From an uncultured Methylotenera sp. (GTDB lineage Bacteria; Pseudomonadota; Gammaproteobacteria; Burkholderiales; Methylophilaceae), in assembly GCF_946479685.1 (NCBI RefSeq), contig NZ_CAMLGS010000040.1, forward strand, positions 1-19,208: a stretch of DNA of 19,208 nucleotides, written 5' to 3'. The notes under the pieces were generated by a model. The model saw nothing but the letters and a program-made list of their open reading frames with translations. It was not told where the DNA came from and ran no database searches. Positions within the stretch are counted from its first letter, which is position 1. Each line of letters opens with the position of its first letter. Shown one piece after another: positions 6,297-14,261 of the stretch. The position numbers were made by a program, and so were the translations under genes.

Positions 6297-6338
6297 ATAA
6301 ATCAGTTACTGTTACTTTTGTTAGGACACCTTACATTC

Positions 6339-7784
6339 ATGCAAGTAAATAATACACATCACCGGCTTAAAAAAATTGGGCTAGTTGGCTCAGGCTTGAT
6401 CCTTGGCCTTATGCTGAGCCTGACCTATTCTGCTGTTGCAGAAAAAATGGTTAAACCACAGCTGCCACTGGATGATCTGCGTGCATTTGCTGAAGTGTTT
6501 GGCAAAATCAAAACCGACTACGTAGAGCCGGTTGAAGACAAAAAACTCATTTCTGAAGCCATCAGCGGCATGCTGACCGGCTTAGACCCACACTCTACTT
6601 ACATGGACCCGGATGCATTTAAAGACATGCAAGTTGCCACCCAAGGCGAGTTCGGCGGTCTGGGTATTGAGGTAGGCATGGAAGACGGCCTAGTCAAAGT
6701 CATTTCACCGATTGAAGACTCCCCTGCTTATGCAGCCGGCCTGAAAAGTGGCGACTTAATCGTTAAGCTGGATGATACGCCAGTAAAAGGTTTGACCTTA
6801 AATGACGCAGTAAAACGCATGCGTGGCAAACCGGATACCAAGATCGTGCTTACAGTTATCCGCAAAACTGAAACCAAGCCGCTTAAATTCACGCTGACCC
6901 GCGCGATTATTAAGAGCAAGAGTGTTAAATACAAATTAACTGAGCCTGGCTATGCCTATGTGCGCGTGACACAGTTCCAGGAGCGTACCGGTGAAGATTT
7001 AGCTAAAGCCATTAAAACCATGCACACCGAGAACAAAGGTGCATTTAAAGGCTTGGTGCTAGACCTGCGTAACGACCCGGGCGGTTTATTGAACGGTGCG
7101 GTTGGCGTATCGGCAGCATTCCTGCCTAAAGGCGAGCTAGTGGTTTATACCGAAGGCCGTGCACCGGATTCTAAAATGCAGCTTACCGCCACACCAGAAA
7201 ACTACGTACGTGGTGGCGCAGCTAACGACTACATCCGTGATTTGCCAGCCGATATTAAAACGGTACCGATGGTGGTGTTGATTAACAGCGGCTCAGCCTC
7301 TGCCTCTGAAATTGTGGCGGGTGCATTGCAAGACCATAAACGCGCTGCCGTATTGGGCACACAAAGCTTTGGGAAAGGCTCAGTGCAAACCATTATGCCA
7401 ATGAATAACGGCGCGGCAATCAAGCTTACTACCGCACGTTACTTTACACCTAAAGGCCGCTCTATTCAGGCCAAGGGAATTGTGCCTGACTACTTGGTAG
7501 AAGATGGCACCGACCAATCTGGCGCAATTCATGAGGCAGATTTATCTCGCCACCTTTCAAACCCGAAAGATGCTGAGGCCAACAAACCTGCAGACAACAC
7601 GACTCACAACGATGCGGCTAAAGCAAAAGTGAATGAGAAGAAATTTGCAGAGCCTACTGCTCCAATTGAACCAGCAAGCAAAGATGATATTCAATTTACG
7701 CAGGCGATGAATCTACTCAAAGGTCTGCCAGTGGTGCAATCTACGCCTGTAGCGGCAAAAACAGAAACACCAAAAACTGAATAA
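6339..7784 (+). CDS. ctpA: S41 family C-terminal processing peptidase (CtpA/Prc type)
   Basis: CtpA-type serine proteases trim or degrade proteins in the periplasm, often controlling peptidoglycan hydrolases. I start at ATG 6339 (481 residues); a TTG at 6318 is in frame but adds seven unlikely residues. Residues 13-34 form a signal peptide or anchor, ending SAVA. An N-terminal helical part (to about 80) has LTGLDPHSTYMD, followed by a PDZ domain (about 85-165) with GGLGIEVGM, then the S41 catalytic core. The catalytic dyad is Ser321 (middle serine of SASAS) and Lys346 (in SFGKGSVQ), 25 residues apart as in the family. The last 75 or so residues are rich in Ala, Lys, Thr and Pro and look disordered. 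The gene ends at a strong terminator. EnvC, a frequent neighbour, is not next to it here. Confidence 0.93.
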   Translation: MQVNNTHHRLKKIGLVGSGLILGLMLSLTYSAVAEKMVKPQLPLDDLRAFAEVFGKIKTDYVEPVEDKKLISEAISGMLTGLDPHSTYMDPDAFKDMQVATQGEFGGLGIEVGMEDGLVKVISPIEDSPAYAAGLKSGDLIVKLDDTPVKGLTLNDAVKRMRGKPDTKIVLTVIRKTETKPLKFTLTRAIIKSKSVKYKLTEPGYAYVRVTQFQERTGEDLAKAIKTMHTENKGAFKGLVLDLRNDPGGLLNGAVGVSAAFLPKGELVVYTEGRAPDSKMQLTATPENYVRGGAANDYIRDLPADIKTVPMVVLINSGSASASEIVAGALQDHKRAAVLGTQSFGKGSVQTIMPMNNGAAIKLTTARYFTPKGRSIQAKGIVPDYLVEDGTDQSGAIHEADLSRHLSNPKDAEANKPADNTTHNDAAKAKVNEKKFAEPTAPIEPASKDDIQFTQAMNLLKGLPVVQSTPVAAKTETPKTE

Positions 7785-7820
7785 CGCATCGCTACAGTAG
7801 AGCTAAACTGACTTGTAAAT

Positions 7821-7852
7821 AAAACCGCCTTGATCGTTAAGGCGGTTTTTTT
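7821..7852 (+). terminator. Rho-independent terminator of ctpA
   Basis: AAAACCGCCTT (7821-7831) and AAGGCGGTTTT (7839-7849) form an 11-bp perfect stem with a seven-base loop, followed by more T (to 7852). It lies 37 bases past the ctpA stop. Confidence 0.92.
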
Positions 7853-7876
7853 ACGCCCACATTTTTTACGCCCACA
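7847..7876. repeat. 15-bp tandem duplication of the ctpA terminator tail
   Basis: TTTTTTACGCCCACA occurs twice back to back (7847-7861 and 7862-7876). The first copy includes the T tract of the ctpA terminator, so the T tract is duplicated without the stem. Confidence 0.85.
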
Positions 7877-7921
7877 GTCGCGACTTGGCATAGTTTAAGA
7901 AATGTTGAGATTGAAAACGAT

Positions 7922-7927
7922 TATAAT
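7922..7927 (+). promoter_or_regulatory. Perfect -10 hexamer six bases before the glcF ATG
   Basis: TATAAT at 7922-7927 ends six bases before ATG 7934, the same distance as at the NlpC/P60 gene. There is no good -35 at 16-18 bases; TTGAGA at 7905-7910 is too close. No Shine-Dalgarno sequence precedes the ATG. Confidence 0.45.
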
Positions 7928-7933
7928 GTGCAC

Positions 7934-9112
7934 ATGACGTTATCACTTAAAGAACTCACTGCTGAAGCGGACCGCTGCGTTGCATGCGGCCTGTGCTTAC
8001 CGCACTGCCCTACTTATAGAAAGACGGGCTCTGAGGCAGATTCTCCACGTGGACGCATTCAGCTGATTCGTGCCGTATCACAAGATATTCTGCCGAATAA
8101 TGCACGCTTTAAAGAGCATATAGACCTATGCCTAAGCTGCCGTAGCTGTGAATCCGCATGCCCCAACAGCGTCAGCTATGGCGCACTGGTAGATACCACG
8201 CGTGCGCTGTATATCAAGAAAGAAAGCCATTGGTTAAGCCTGGCCAAACCATTTATCCGTTATCGTGCGTTAAGCTATGTCGCCACTTGGCCACTTTGGC
8301 TGCTATCGAAAACCAGACTACTAGGCGCCTTAAAGCGCGCAGTACCAGCGGCTAAGCTATTACCGGCAATGCCTAAACCTATTGTGTGGAAAAACTTGTA
8401 CCCAGCAACCCAGCAGCCTAAGCGCGGTGCCGTGAGCCTGTTTTTAGGCTGCGCTACGAATGCTTTTGATAACCAAACCTTAAGCGCCAGCATTTATGTG
8501 TTAAACGCACTGGGCTACGATGTGCATGTGCCTAAAGCGCAAACCTGCTGTGGCAGCATCGCCCGCCAAGCCGGTGATGCCGTTGAAGCCAATGCGTTAA
8601 TTGCACAAAATGGTGCGAGCTTTGAGCGCAGCATGCCCATACTCACCACAGCGAGCGGCTGCGGCTCCGGCCTGCAAGATTACCTCAGTACGCATCAGGT
8701 ACAAGACATCAGTACTTTCTTAATGCAATGCGATTGGTCTGCTGCGCAGATTGCACCGCTACAACAGCGTGTTTTTGTGCAAGACCCATGCTCGCTACGC
8801 AATGGGCAAAAAGCACAAAAAGCGGTATATGACTTACTGAAAAAAATCCCGTCTGCAGATATACAAGCATTACCCGGCAACGGCCAATGCTGTGGCGGTG
8901 CCGGCGCGTACACGCTGACGCAGCCTGAAATGGCAAATACACTACTCAATGATAAACTGGCAGCCATGCGATCCAACCAAGTATCAATACTGGCCACCTC
9001 CAACATAGGCTGCAGTTTGCATATCACGCAGGGATTACAGCGCGAAGGCCTAGAAACCCGCGTACTACACCCGATACAAATCGTTGCGAAACAAATGGGG
9101 TTTAATGCATAA
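7934..9112 (+). CDS. glcF: GlcF-type iron-sulfur subunit (glycolate oxidase / heterodisulfide-reductase-like)
   Basis: The 392-residue protein (E. coli GlcF 407) has two N-terminal ferredoxin-type 4Fe-4S motifs: C15, C18, C21, C25 (CVACGLCLPHCP) and C66, C69, C72, C76 (CLSCRSCESACP). The C-terminal half has two CCG-type domains, with CCG at 205-207 and 319-321 and extra cysteines in FLGCATN and ASGCGSG. GlcF passes electrons from a GlcD-type flavin subunit oxidising glycolate to the quinone pool. No glcD or glcE is in the window, so the partner and substrate are open; lactate or another 2-hydroxyacid is possible. I prefer ATG 7934 over GTG 7928, because the -10 hexamer abuts the GTG. The neighbours are ctpA and, 111 bases downstream, coq7. 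Confidence 0.85.
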   Translation: MTLSLKELTAEADRCVACGLCLPHCPTYRKTGSEADSPRGRIQLIRAVSQDILPNNARFKEHIDLCLSCRSCESACPNSVSYGALVDTTRALYIKKESHWLSLAKPFIRYRALSYVATWPLWLLSKTRLLGALKRAVPAAKLLPAMPKPIVWKNLYPATQQPKRGAVSLFLGCATNAFDNQTLSASIYVLNALGYDVHVPKAQTCCGSIARQAGDAVEANALIAQNGASFERSMPILTTASGCGSGLQDYLSTHQVQDISTFLMQCDWSAAQIAPLQQRVFVQDPCSLRNGQKAQKAVYDLLKKIPSADIQALPGNGQCCGGAGAYTLTQPEMANTLLNDKLAAMRSNQVSILATSNIGCSLHITQGLQREGLETRVLHPIQIVAKQMGFNA

Positions 9113-9210
9113 GCCAGCAATATTGCTTAAAACCAATACCATCTGGCGCATGCCCGTTTCTGTCGCTAAAACAAAGCACGGAACACTAGCTTAGCCCAGA
9201 TATTTGAGCG

Positions 9211-9216
9211 TAGAAT
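9211..9216 (+). promoter_or_regulatory. Possible -10 for coq7
   Basis: TAGAAT (9211-9216) lies seven bases before the coq7 ATG at 9224, with no Shine-Dalgarno sequence and no convincing -35. It is offered only because it repeats the geometry seen upstream of the NlpC/P60 and glcF genes. Confidence 0.25.
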
Positions 9217-9223
9217 AACTTTC

Positions 9224-9859
9224 ATGAACAGATTACTCACTACAGACAAATTAATTTGTGCGTTTGACACTGGGTTGCGTACCCTGTTTGCCAAACCACA
9301 TAGCGAGCGTGAATATCCGGATGCAGCGATTGAGGAATCACCACTGGATAATCAGCAGAAAAAACATGTGAGTGCATTGATGCGCGTTAACCATACTGGT
9401 GAGGTCTGTGCACAAGCACTGTACAGCGGCCAGGCACTTACCGCACAAAGTGCCGCCACCAGCATTACCATGCAACAGGCGGCACGCGAAGAAACCGAAC
9501 ATCTAGCTTGGTGCGAGTCCCGCATAGAGGCATTAGGCGGCCACACCAGCGTACTTAACCCACTGTTCTATGCTGGCTCATTTGCGATTGGCGCTGTAGC
9601 CGGCGCCTTAGGCGACAAATGGAGTCTGGGCTTTTTGGAAGAAACCGAAAAGCAGGTCGGTGCACACTTAGCCAGCCACCTTGACCAGCTGCCAGCAACA
9701 GATGAAAAATCGCGTCGCATTATTGAACAAATGCAAATTGATGAAGCCAAGCACGCTAACGATGCAAGACAACAAGGCGCAGCCGAGCTGCCAGCGCCAA
9801 TTAAGTTCTGCATGACAAAAATGTCGCAGCTCATGACCAGCACCACCTATCATATCTAA
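9224..9859 (+). CDS. coq7: Coq7 demethoxyubiquinone hydroxylase (UbiF-type step)
   Basis: Coq7 is a membrane-associated di-iron monooxygenase that hydroxylates 2-polyprenyl-3-methyl-6-methoxy-1,4-benzoquinone, the penultimate step of ubiquinone synthesis. The 211-residue protein keeps all six expected ligands: E60 (in VNHTGEVC), E90 and H93 (in EETEHLAW), E142 (in LEETEKQVG), E174 and H177 (in IDEAKHAND). A glycine and alanine rich hydrophobic helix (about 112-130) fits membrane association. Many betaproteobacteria use this di-iron enzyme in place of the flavoprotein UbiF. The ATG at 9224 lacks a Shine-Dalgarno sequence. A DUF2322-like gene follows after 19 bases and is probably co-transcribed. 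Confidence 0.95.
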   Translation: MNRLLTTDKLICAFDTGLRTLFAKPHSEREYPDAAIEESPLDNQQKKHVSALMRVNHTGEVCAQALYSGQALTAQSAATSITMQQAAREETEHLAWCESRIEALGGHTSVLNPLFYAGSFAIGAVAGALGDKWSLGFLEETEKQVGAHLASHLDQLPATDEKSRRIIEQMQIDEAKHANDARQQGAAELPAPIKFCMTKMSQLMTSTTYHI

Positions 9860-9878
9860 TTATTTTTAAGGCAATACC

Positions 9879-10196
9879 ATGCAAAAATTTAGTGACGTAC
9901 TACAAACTCTCGATGACGCTTCCAATGTGGAGCGCATCGAGCTTTACAAAAAAGACGGCAGTCCTGCTGGCGTGATTGAAAACAAACCAGGCAGCCAAGG
10001 CTCTATCAAGGTTTATAACCATTTAGCGCGCATGTATGGAGAAATCTCTTTAGATGCCGCAGTAGAAGGCCTAAGCCTGTATGCTGAGCATACCGAGGAC
10101 GCCGAGAACTGCCCAGGCAAACATCCTAATGTAGACCGCTTACTGAATATTCTAGAAGACGAACAGCCTCTCACCATCAAAGTGATTGAGGCATAG
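9879..10196 (+). CDS. DUF2322-like conserved protein
   Basis: The 105-residue acidic protein begins at ATG 9879, seven bases after AAGG. From memory it resembles DUF2322 proteins, with the features ERIELYKKDG (18-27), VIENKPGSQGS (32-42) and CPGKHPNVDRLL (78-89); I could not check this. There is no signal peptide or membrane segment, so it is expected to be cytosolic. It has one cysteine and no evident catalytic motif. The function is unknown. It lies 19 bases behind coq7 and shares its strong terminator, which hints at a link with quinone metabolism or respiration, though shared transcription alone does not prove that. Confidence 0.85.
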   Translation: MQKFSDVLQTLDDASNVERIELYKKDGSPAGVIENKPGSQGSIKVYNHLARMYGEISLDAAVEGLSLYAEHTEDAENCPGKHPNVDRLLNILEDEQPLTIKVIEA

Positions 10197-10296
10197 GCTT
10201 AACGGGCTACGGTAGCAGGTTAGCGCAAGCTGGAAAAGGCCCGGCCAGGCTGGGTTTACGACTGGTTTTACCCAATAAAAAGTTTACCTAACAAAA

Positions 10297-10327
10297 AAAA
10301 GGGGGATGAAATTTTCATCCCCCTTTT
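10297..10327. terminator. Strong bidirectional terminator between convergent operons
   Basis: GGGGGATGAAA (10301-10311) and TTTCATCCCCC (10313-10323) form an 11-bp stem around a single central base, flanked by AAAA on the left and TTTT on the right, so the paired region reaches 15 bp. An A run (10293-10300) gives a T tract on the minus strand. It serves coq7-DUF2322 (plus) and FKBP-osmC (minus). The rest of 10197-10424 holds only short A/T-rich partial repeats, such as TAGCCT (10351-10356) with AGGCTA (10371-10376). Confidence 0.93.
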
Positions 10328-10424
10328 GCATGTCTAGCGCATTACACTACTAGCCTTACCTAATATTGGCAGGCTAGCGCTTGATTTAGACTAACGATTT
10401 AAATTGGCGACTTAGACTGGCGCC

Positions 10425-10853
10425 CTAAGCAGCCGCACTAAAAGGTTTAATCTCAAAGCTGTGCGTAATATCTACGCTTTTGCTCAACATAATAGAGGCT
10501 GAGCAATATTTCTCTGCAGAAAGTTTAACTGCGCGCTCTACCTGTGTTGGGTTCAAGTTATCACCGGTCACCACAAAGTGCACGTGAATCTTGGTAAACA
10601 CTTTTGGAATTTCATCCGCACGCGTCGCATCAATGTCAGCAACGCAATCAACAATAGGCTGGCGCGCTTTTTTTAGAATAGCCACCACGTCAAACGAAGT
10701 GCAAGCACCCATGCCAATGAGCAACATTTCCATTGGGCGCATGCCGATATTACGGCCACCATTCTCAGGTGCACCATCCAACACTACCGCGTGGCCAGTT
10801 TCTGACTCGCCAACGAAACTGACGCCATCTATCCACTTAATTGTAACTTTCAC
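10425..10853 (-). CDS. yhfA: OsmC/YhfA family peroxiredoxin-like protein
   Basis: The 142-residue protein matches the YhfA branch of the OsmC family (E. coli YhfA 134). Family members reduce organic hydroperoxides with two cysteines, but YhfA itself is uncharacterised. The cysteines here are C51 (in GMGACTSFD) and C117 (in SAEKYCSASIML), with a third at C70. I start at GTG 10853: GGGAGAGG (10866-10859) lies five bases before it, and the longer frame from TTG 10868 would start inside that Shine-Dalgarno sequence. The start KVTIKWIDG also matches the beginning of E. coli YhfA as I recall it. It follows the FKBP gene on the same strand by 96 bases and converges on the DUF2322-like gene. Confidence 0.88.
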   Translation of the reverse strand: MKVTIKWIDGVSFVGESETGHAVVLDGAPENGGRNIGMRPMEMLLIGMGACTSFDVVAILKKARQPIVDCVADIDATRADEIPKVFTKIHVHFVVTGDNLNPTQVERAVKLSAEKYCSASIMLSKSVDITHSFEIKPFSAAA

Positions 10854-10858
10854 TTCTA

Positions 10859-10866
10859 CCTCTCCC
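10859..10866 (-). promoter_or_regulatory. Ribosome binding site that fixes the yhfA start
   Basis: GGGAGAGG on the minus strand, five bases before the GTG at 10853, is the best Shine-Dalgarno sequence in the window and decides for the GTG over the TTG at 10868. Confidence 0.8.
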
Positions 10867-10949
10867 AAAAATGTAAATTCCCACCCCGTGTAATAACGAA
10901 GTGATTTAAGCAGGCAACCTGCAAGGCAGATGCCCGCAAAGGTACATTT

Positions 10950-11423
10950 TTATTTAACGCCAAGTAATTCCACATCAAAAATCAGGTCGGCATTAGGTGG
11001 AATTACGCCACCTGCACCACGTGCACCGTAACCCATTTCTGCTGGGATAATCAAGGTACGTTTACCGCCGATTTTCATGCCGGCAAAACCTTCGTCCCAG
11101 CCCTGAATCACTTGGCCACCACCTAAGAAGAATACGAAAGGCTGCTTGCGATCTACGCTGCTATCAAACTTTTTACCTTTGCCGTCTTTAGCAGACGCAT
11201 CGTACAACCAGCCGGTGTAATGCACGGTAACATTAAAACCAGGCTCGGCTTCACGGCCTTCACCCACCAAGGTATCAATCTTTTGTAACTCTGTAATCTG
11301 TGCTGACATCGCTGCTGCTTCCTTTGCTGTTGACTTGTCTGATGTTGATTTATTTGACTCGGCTTGACATGCACCTAAGCTTAATAAGCAAACCACTGCG
11401 AGTAATGATCCTAATAATTTCAT
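10950..11423 (-). CDS. FKBP-type peptidyl-prolyl isomerase lipoprotein
   Basis: The 157-residue protein has a lipoprotein signal with lipobox LGAC (C19), followed by a Ser, Lys, Ala and Glu rich linker (20-45) and one FKBP domain (about 47-157). The domain has the binding-site blocks VTVHYTGWLYD, KFDSSVDR, QVIQGWDEGFAGMKIGGKR, MGYGARGAGGVIPPNADLIF and the C-terminal FDVELL. It is a single-domain FKBP like the C-terminal halves of FkpA and Mip, but has no dimerisation helices. It is expected at the periplasmic face of a membrane, helping proline isomerisation in folding. The start ATG 11423 has AGGA seven bases upstream. It lies 76 bases behind dacB and 96 ahead of yhfA on the same strand. Confidence 0.93.
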   Translation of the reverse strand: MKLLGSLLAVVCLLSLGACQAESNKSTSDKSTAKEAAAMSAQITELQKIDTLVGEGREAEPGFNVTVHYTGWLYDASAKDGKGKKFDSSVDRKQPFVFFLGGGQVIQGWDEGFAGMKIGGKRTLIIPAEMGYGARGAGGVIPPNADLIFDVELLGVK

Positions 11424-11499
11424 TGTGTGTCCTATAGCGTTGTATCTAAATAAATAACTTAATCCGTAATCATACTTTAAAATCAGTACAGCCGTTAGC

Positions 11500-12918
11500 T
11501 CAGGGCAGGCGATGCACCCACTCTACCAAGGCATCCTGCGCATCGCGGCTGCCACCCGCGTTAGGGTGATTTACCAGCATCACCATCACATAACGATGAC
11601 CGCTAGCGCTCAGCACATAGCCGGCAATGCTGCTCACGCCGTTAATAGAGCCAGTTTTAAGGTGCGCCCTGCCGTTCACAACACTATCTTCCAGCCTGCG
11701 TTTTATCGTACCGTCTAACGATAAAATTGGCATAGAAGCCATGTATTCCGGCATCACCGGACTTGAGTAAGCACGTACTAACATCTTACCCAAATGCTCC
11801 GCACTAATGCGCTCCACGCGCGATAAGCCTGAACCGTTCTCTATCACCAGCTCTTTAAAACTAAACCCGCTAGCAACCAACCAATTTTGAATAGCGGACA
11901 CGCCTTTTTGCGTGCTAGCTGGAGCACCTGATTTCTCCGCACCCAGCGTCAGCAGCAGTTGCCGCGCCATCAGGTTATTGCTCCATTTATTGATGTCGCG
12001 TACCACTGTAGCCAAAGGCTCAGAGGCCTGCTCCAGCAGTTTTTTAGCAGTACCGGGCACTGGCTGCAGCTTGAGTTTGCCATCAAAGCTACCGCCCAGC
12101 TCACGCCATAGTTTTTTAAAGGTAAAAAAGGCATATTGCGTGTCGTCAAACAAACTGAGTTCTATATAGCGCTCGCCACAATCAGCCGGATATACCCCTT
12201 TAAAAGTCACCACTGCTTTCGCAGCTTTAGTTTGAACGCCATTCGTCTGGATGTCATAGCTCATTCTGCCGCGCCAGTTACCGCAGTCGCCATCCGCCAA
12301 TTTCATTTGATTGACGATGGTGACCTCTGGCAATTCAAACTCCTGATTCACGGTCACACCATTATCGCCAGCCATAAAGCGGAAACTGGTGCTACGGCCA
12401 TTCACAGCAAACGCGCTTGGTTTTGCATTGTAAGCACGCCATTTTTCATCATCAAAGCTAATGCCGTTATCAATATCATCAGCAAAATAGCTTTTGTCTA
12501 CCAGCAAATCTCCATTGATTTTTTTCACTCCGGCCTGCTTCAAGCTCATCAACAAGCGCCAAAAATCCTGCACTTTAAAACTGGGGTCGCCATAGCCTTT
12601 AATGATTAGATTACCATTCAACACACCGTCTTTAATCTGGCCGTCATGGTAAAGCTCGGTTTTCCAACGATACGCCGGCGTGAGCAGATCTAGCGCAGCA
12701 TTGGTCGTCACCATTTTCATCACAGATGCGGGGTTCATACCCTTCTCTGCATTATGGCTCAGCGTTGGTACATGGCTATCCACCGCCTGCACGTAAATAG
12801 ATACATCACTGGCTGGGACCTCAGACTGCGCCAGTTCGATTGCAACTGTTTTTGGCAGCTCAGCCTGCGCCTGCCCGCAGAGCAAAATCAGGCTTATCAA
12901 TAATGCGAGTTTTTTCAT
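11500..12918 (-). CDS. dacB: D-alanyl-D-alanine carboxypeptidase/endopeptidase (PBP4, S13)
   Basis: DacB removes the terminal D-Ala of peptidoglycan stems and cuts 4-3 cross-links in the periplasm. The 472-residue protein (E. coli 477) has a signal peptide (1-19, ending AQA), the active-site SxxK at S65-K68 (NPASVMKM), SxN at S313-N315 (WSNNLM) and KTG at 421-423 (AHLKTGSIN). The large insert between SxxK and SxN (about 90-300) is typical of the S13 family. Its ATG overlaps the bioA stop as ATGA (12915-12918), so translation is probably coupled to bioA although the two pathways are unrelated. Downstream, the FKBP gene has its own ribosome site. Confidence 0.94.
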   Translation of the reverse strand: MKKLALLISLILLCGQAQAELPKTVAIELAQSEVPASDVSIYVQAVDSHVPTLSHNAEKGMNPASVMKMVTTNAALDLLTPAYRWKTELYHDGQIKDGVLNGNLIIKGYGDPSFKVQDFWRLLMSLKQAGVKKINGDLLVDKSYFADDIDNGISFDDEKWRAYNAKPSAFAVNGRSTSFRFMAGDNGVTVNQEFELPEVTIVNQMKLADGDCGNWRGRMSYDIQTNGVQTKAAKAVVTFKGVYPADCGERYIELSLFDDTQYAFFTFKKLWRELGGSFDGKLKLQPVPGTAKKLLEQASEPLATVVRDINKWSNNLMARQLLLTLGAEKSGAPASTQKGVSAIQNWLVASGFSFKELVIENGSGLSRVERISAEHLGKMLVRAYSSPVMPEYMASMPILSLDGTIKRRLEDSVVNGRAHLKTGSINGVSSIAGYVLSASGHRYVMVMLVNHPNAGGSRDAQDALVEWVHRLP

Positions 12919-14255
12919 AGAATCTGCTTAATCACCTGATAAGTATTGCGCACCATAAAGGCGATATCATCTGCATTGATGGTGTATGGCGGCATGTAAT
13001 ACACGGTGTTGCCAATCGGGCGCAACAGCAGGCCATGCTGCATTGCTAACTGGTAACACTGCTTAGAAAACTGCTGGTTATCGGTGACTACATCAAACGC
13101 GAATATCATGCCTTGATGGCGTAGATGCTGAATTGGCAAGTCAGTAAGCACTTGCATCTCGCGCACTACAGCCTCGGAAAGAGCCAAATTCTTTTGCACC
13201 ACTTGGTCTGCTTTAAAGATAGCCAGTGTAGCCAATGCCGCACTGCATGCTAATGGGTTACCGGTATAGCTATGGCTATGTAAAAAACCGCGCACGGTGC
13301 TAGGGTCATAAAATGCCTGATAGATATTATCTGTGGTAAGCACCGCAGACAGAGGCAAATAACCGCCGGTAATACCTTTGGACAAACAGACAAAATCTGC
13401 AATTTCACTGACCTTACCTACTCCACTGCTAGCCTGAGCTCTTATGGCCTGCTCAGTTGCGAACATAGTCCCGGTGCGCCCAAAGCCCACTGCAATCTCA
13501 TCGGCGATCAGATGCACTTGGTACTTGCTGCATATCTCGCGCGCTTTGGCCAGATAAACGGGGTGATACATCGCCATACCGGCGGCACATTGCACCAAGG
13601 GCTCAATAATAAAGGCCGCCAGCTCAGCATGATGCTGCGCTATATATTGCTCCAATTGCGCAGCACAACGTAATGCATAGTCTGCCGCACTTTCACCTGC
13701 CTCCGCTAACCTAAAGTCCGGGCTAGGCATTTGTACCGATTGCATCAATAGCGGCGCGTAGGTGTCTTTAAAAATGGCCACATCGGTCACGCCTAGGGCG
13801 CCTAGCGTTTCGCCGTGGTAACTATTTTGCAGGCTGATAAATTTGGTTTTATTGGCTTTGCCAATATTGCGCCAGAAGTGGAAGCTCATTTTGAGCGCAA
13901 TTTCGGTGGCGCTGGCACCGTCACTGGCGTAAAACGCATGACCCAAGCCAGTCAGCTCGGACAACTGCTCAGACAGCGCCACTACCGGCTCATGGGTAAA
14001 GCCCGCCAGCATCACATGCTCTAAAGTATCTAACTGCTGCTTGATGGCATCTTTGATGCGTGGGTTATTGTGTCCAAACAGGTTTACCCACCAGGAACTG
14101 ACGGTATCTAAATATTTTTTGCCATCGGCGTCATACAGCCAAACACCGTCGCCACGTCGTATTGGCGTTAGTGGAAAAGACTCATGTTGCTGCATCTGCG
14201 TACACGGATGCCACACAGACTGCATACTGCGGTTTAATAGATCTTGATTACTCAT
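12915..14255 (-). CDS. bioA: Adenosylmethionine-8-amino-7-oxononanoate aminotransferase
   Basis: BioA is the PLP enzyme that transfers an amino group from S-adenosylmethionine to KAPA to make DAPA in biotin synthesis. From ATG 14255 the protein has 446 residues (E. coli 429). PLP lysine is K293 in CLSKGITGGY. Other marks are SVWHPCTQMQQHE near the N-terminus, WWVNLFGHNNPRI, YASDGASATEIALKM, LIADEIAVGFGRTG (PLP-ring aspartate) and HSHSYTGNPLACSAAL. The frame extends 12 codons upstream, but MSNQDLLNRS is the better start, and a TACAAT hexamer ends six bases before it. No other bio gene is adjacent. It is divergent from rlhA, and coupled to dacB by ATGA. Confidence 0.94.
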   Translation of the reverse strand: MSNQDLLNRSMQSVWHPCTQMQQHESFPLTPIRRGDGVWLYDADGKKYLDTVSSWWVNLFGHNNPRIKDAIKQQLDTLEHVMLAGFTHEPVVALSEQLSELTGLGHAFYASDGASATEIALKMSFHFWRNIGKANKTKFISLQNSYHGETLGALGVTDVAIFKDTYAPLLMQSVQMPSPDFRLAEAGESAADYALRCAAQLEQYIAQHHAELAAFIIEPLVQCAAGMAMYHPVYLAKAREICSKYQVHLIADEIAVGFGRTGTMFATEQAIRAQASSGVGKVSEIADFVCLSKGITGGYLPLSAVLTTDNIYQAFYDPSTVRGFLHSHSYTGNPLACSAALATLAIFKADQVVQKNLALSEAVVREMQVLTDLPIQHLRHQGMIFAFDVVTDNQQFSKQCYQLAMQHGLLLRPIGNTVYYMPPYTINADDIAFMVRNTYQVIKQIL

Positions 14256-14261
14256 GGCTGA

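Noticed and set aside
8695..9120. A 141-codon minus-strand open frame opposite glcF
   Set aside because: It mirrors the Cys-rich GlcF coding sequence and shows no family pattern of its own.
10854..10868. TTG start for the OsmC/YhfA protein
   Set aside because: The TTG lies directly at the 5' edge of a strong Shine-Dalgarno sequence that serves the GTG at 10853.
10910..10922. GCAGG-CAA-CCTGC hairpin between the FKBP and yhfA genes as a terminator
   Set aside because: Five-base stem with a three-base loop and no T tract on either strand.
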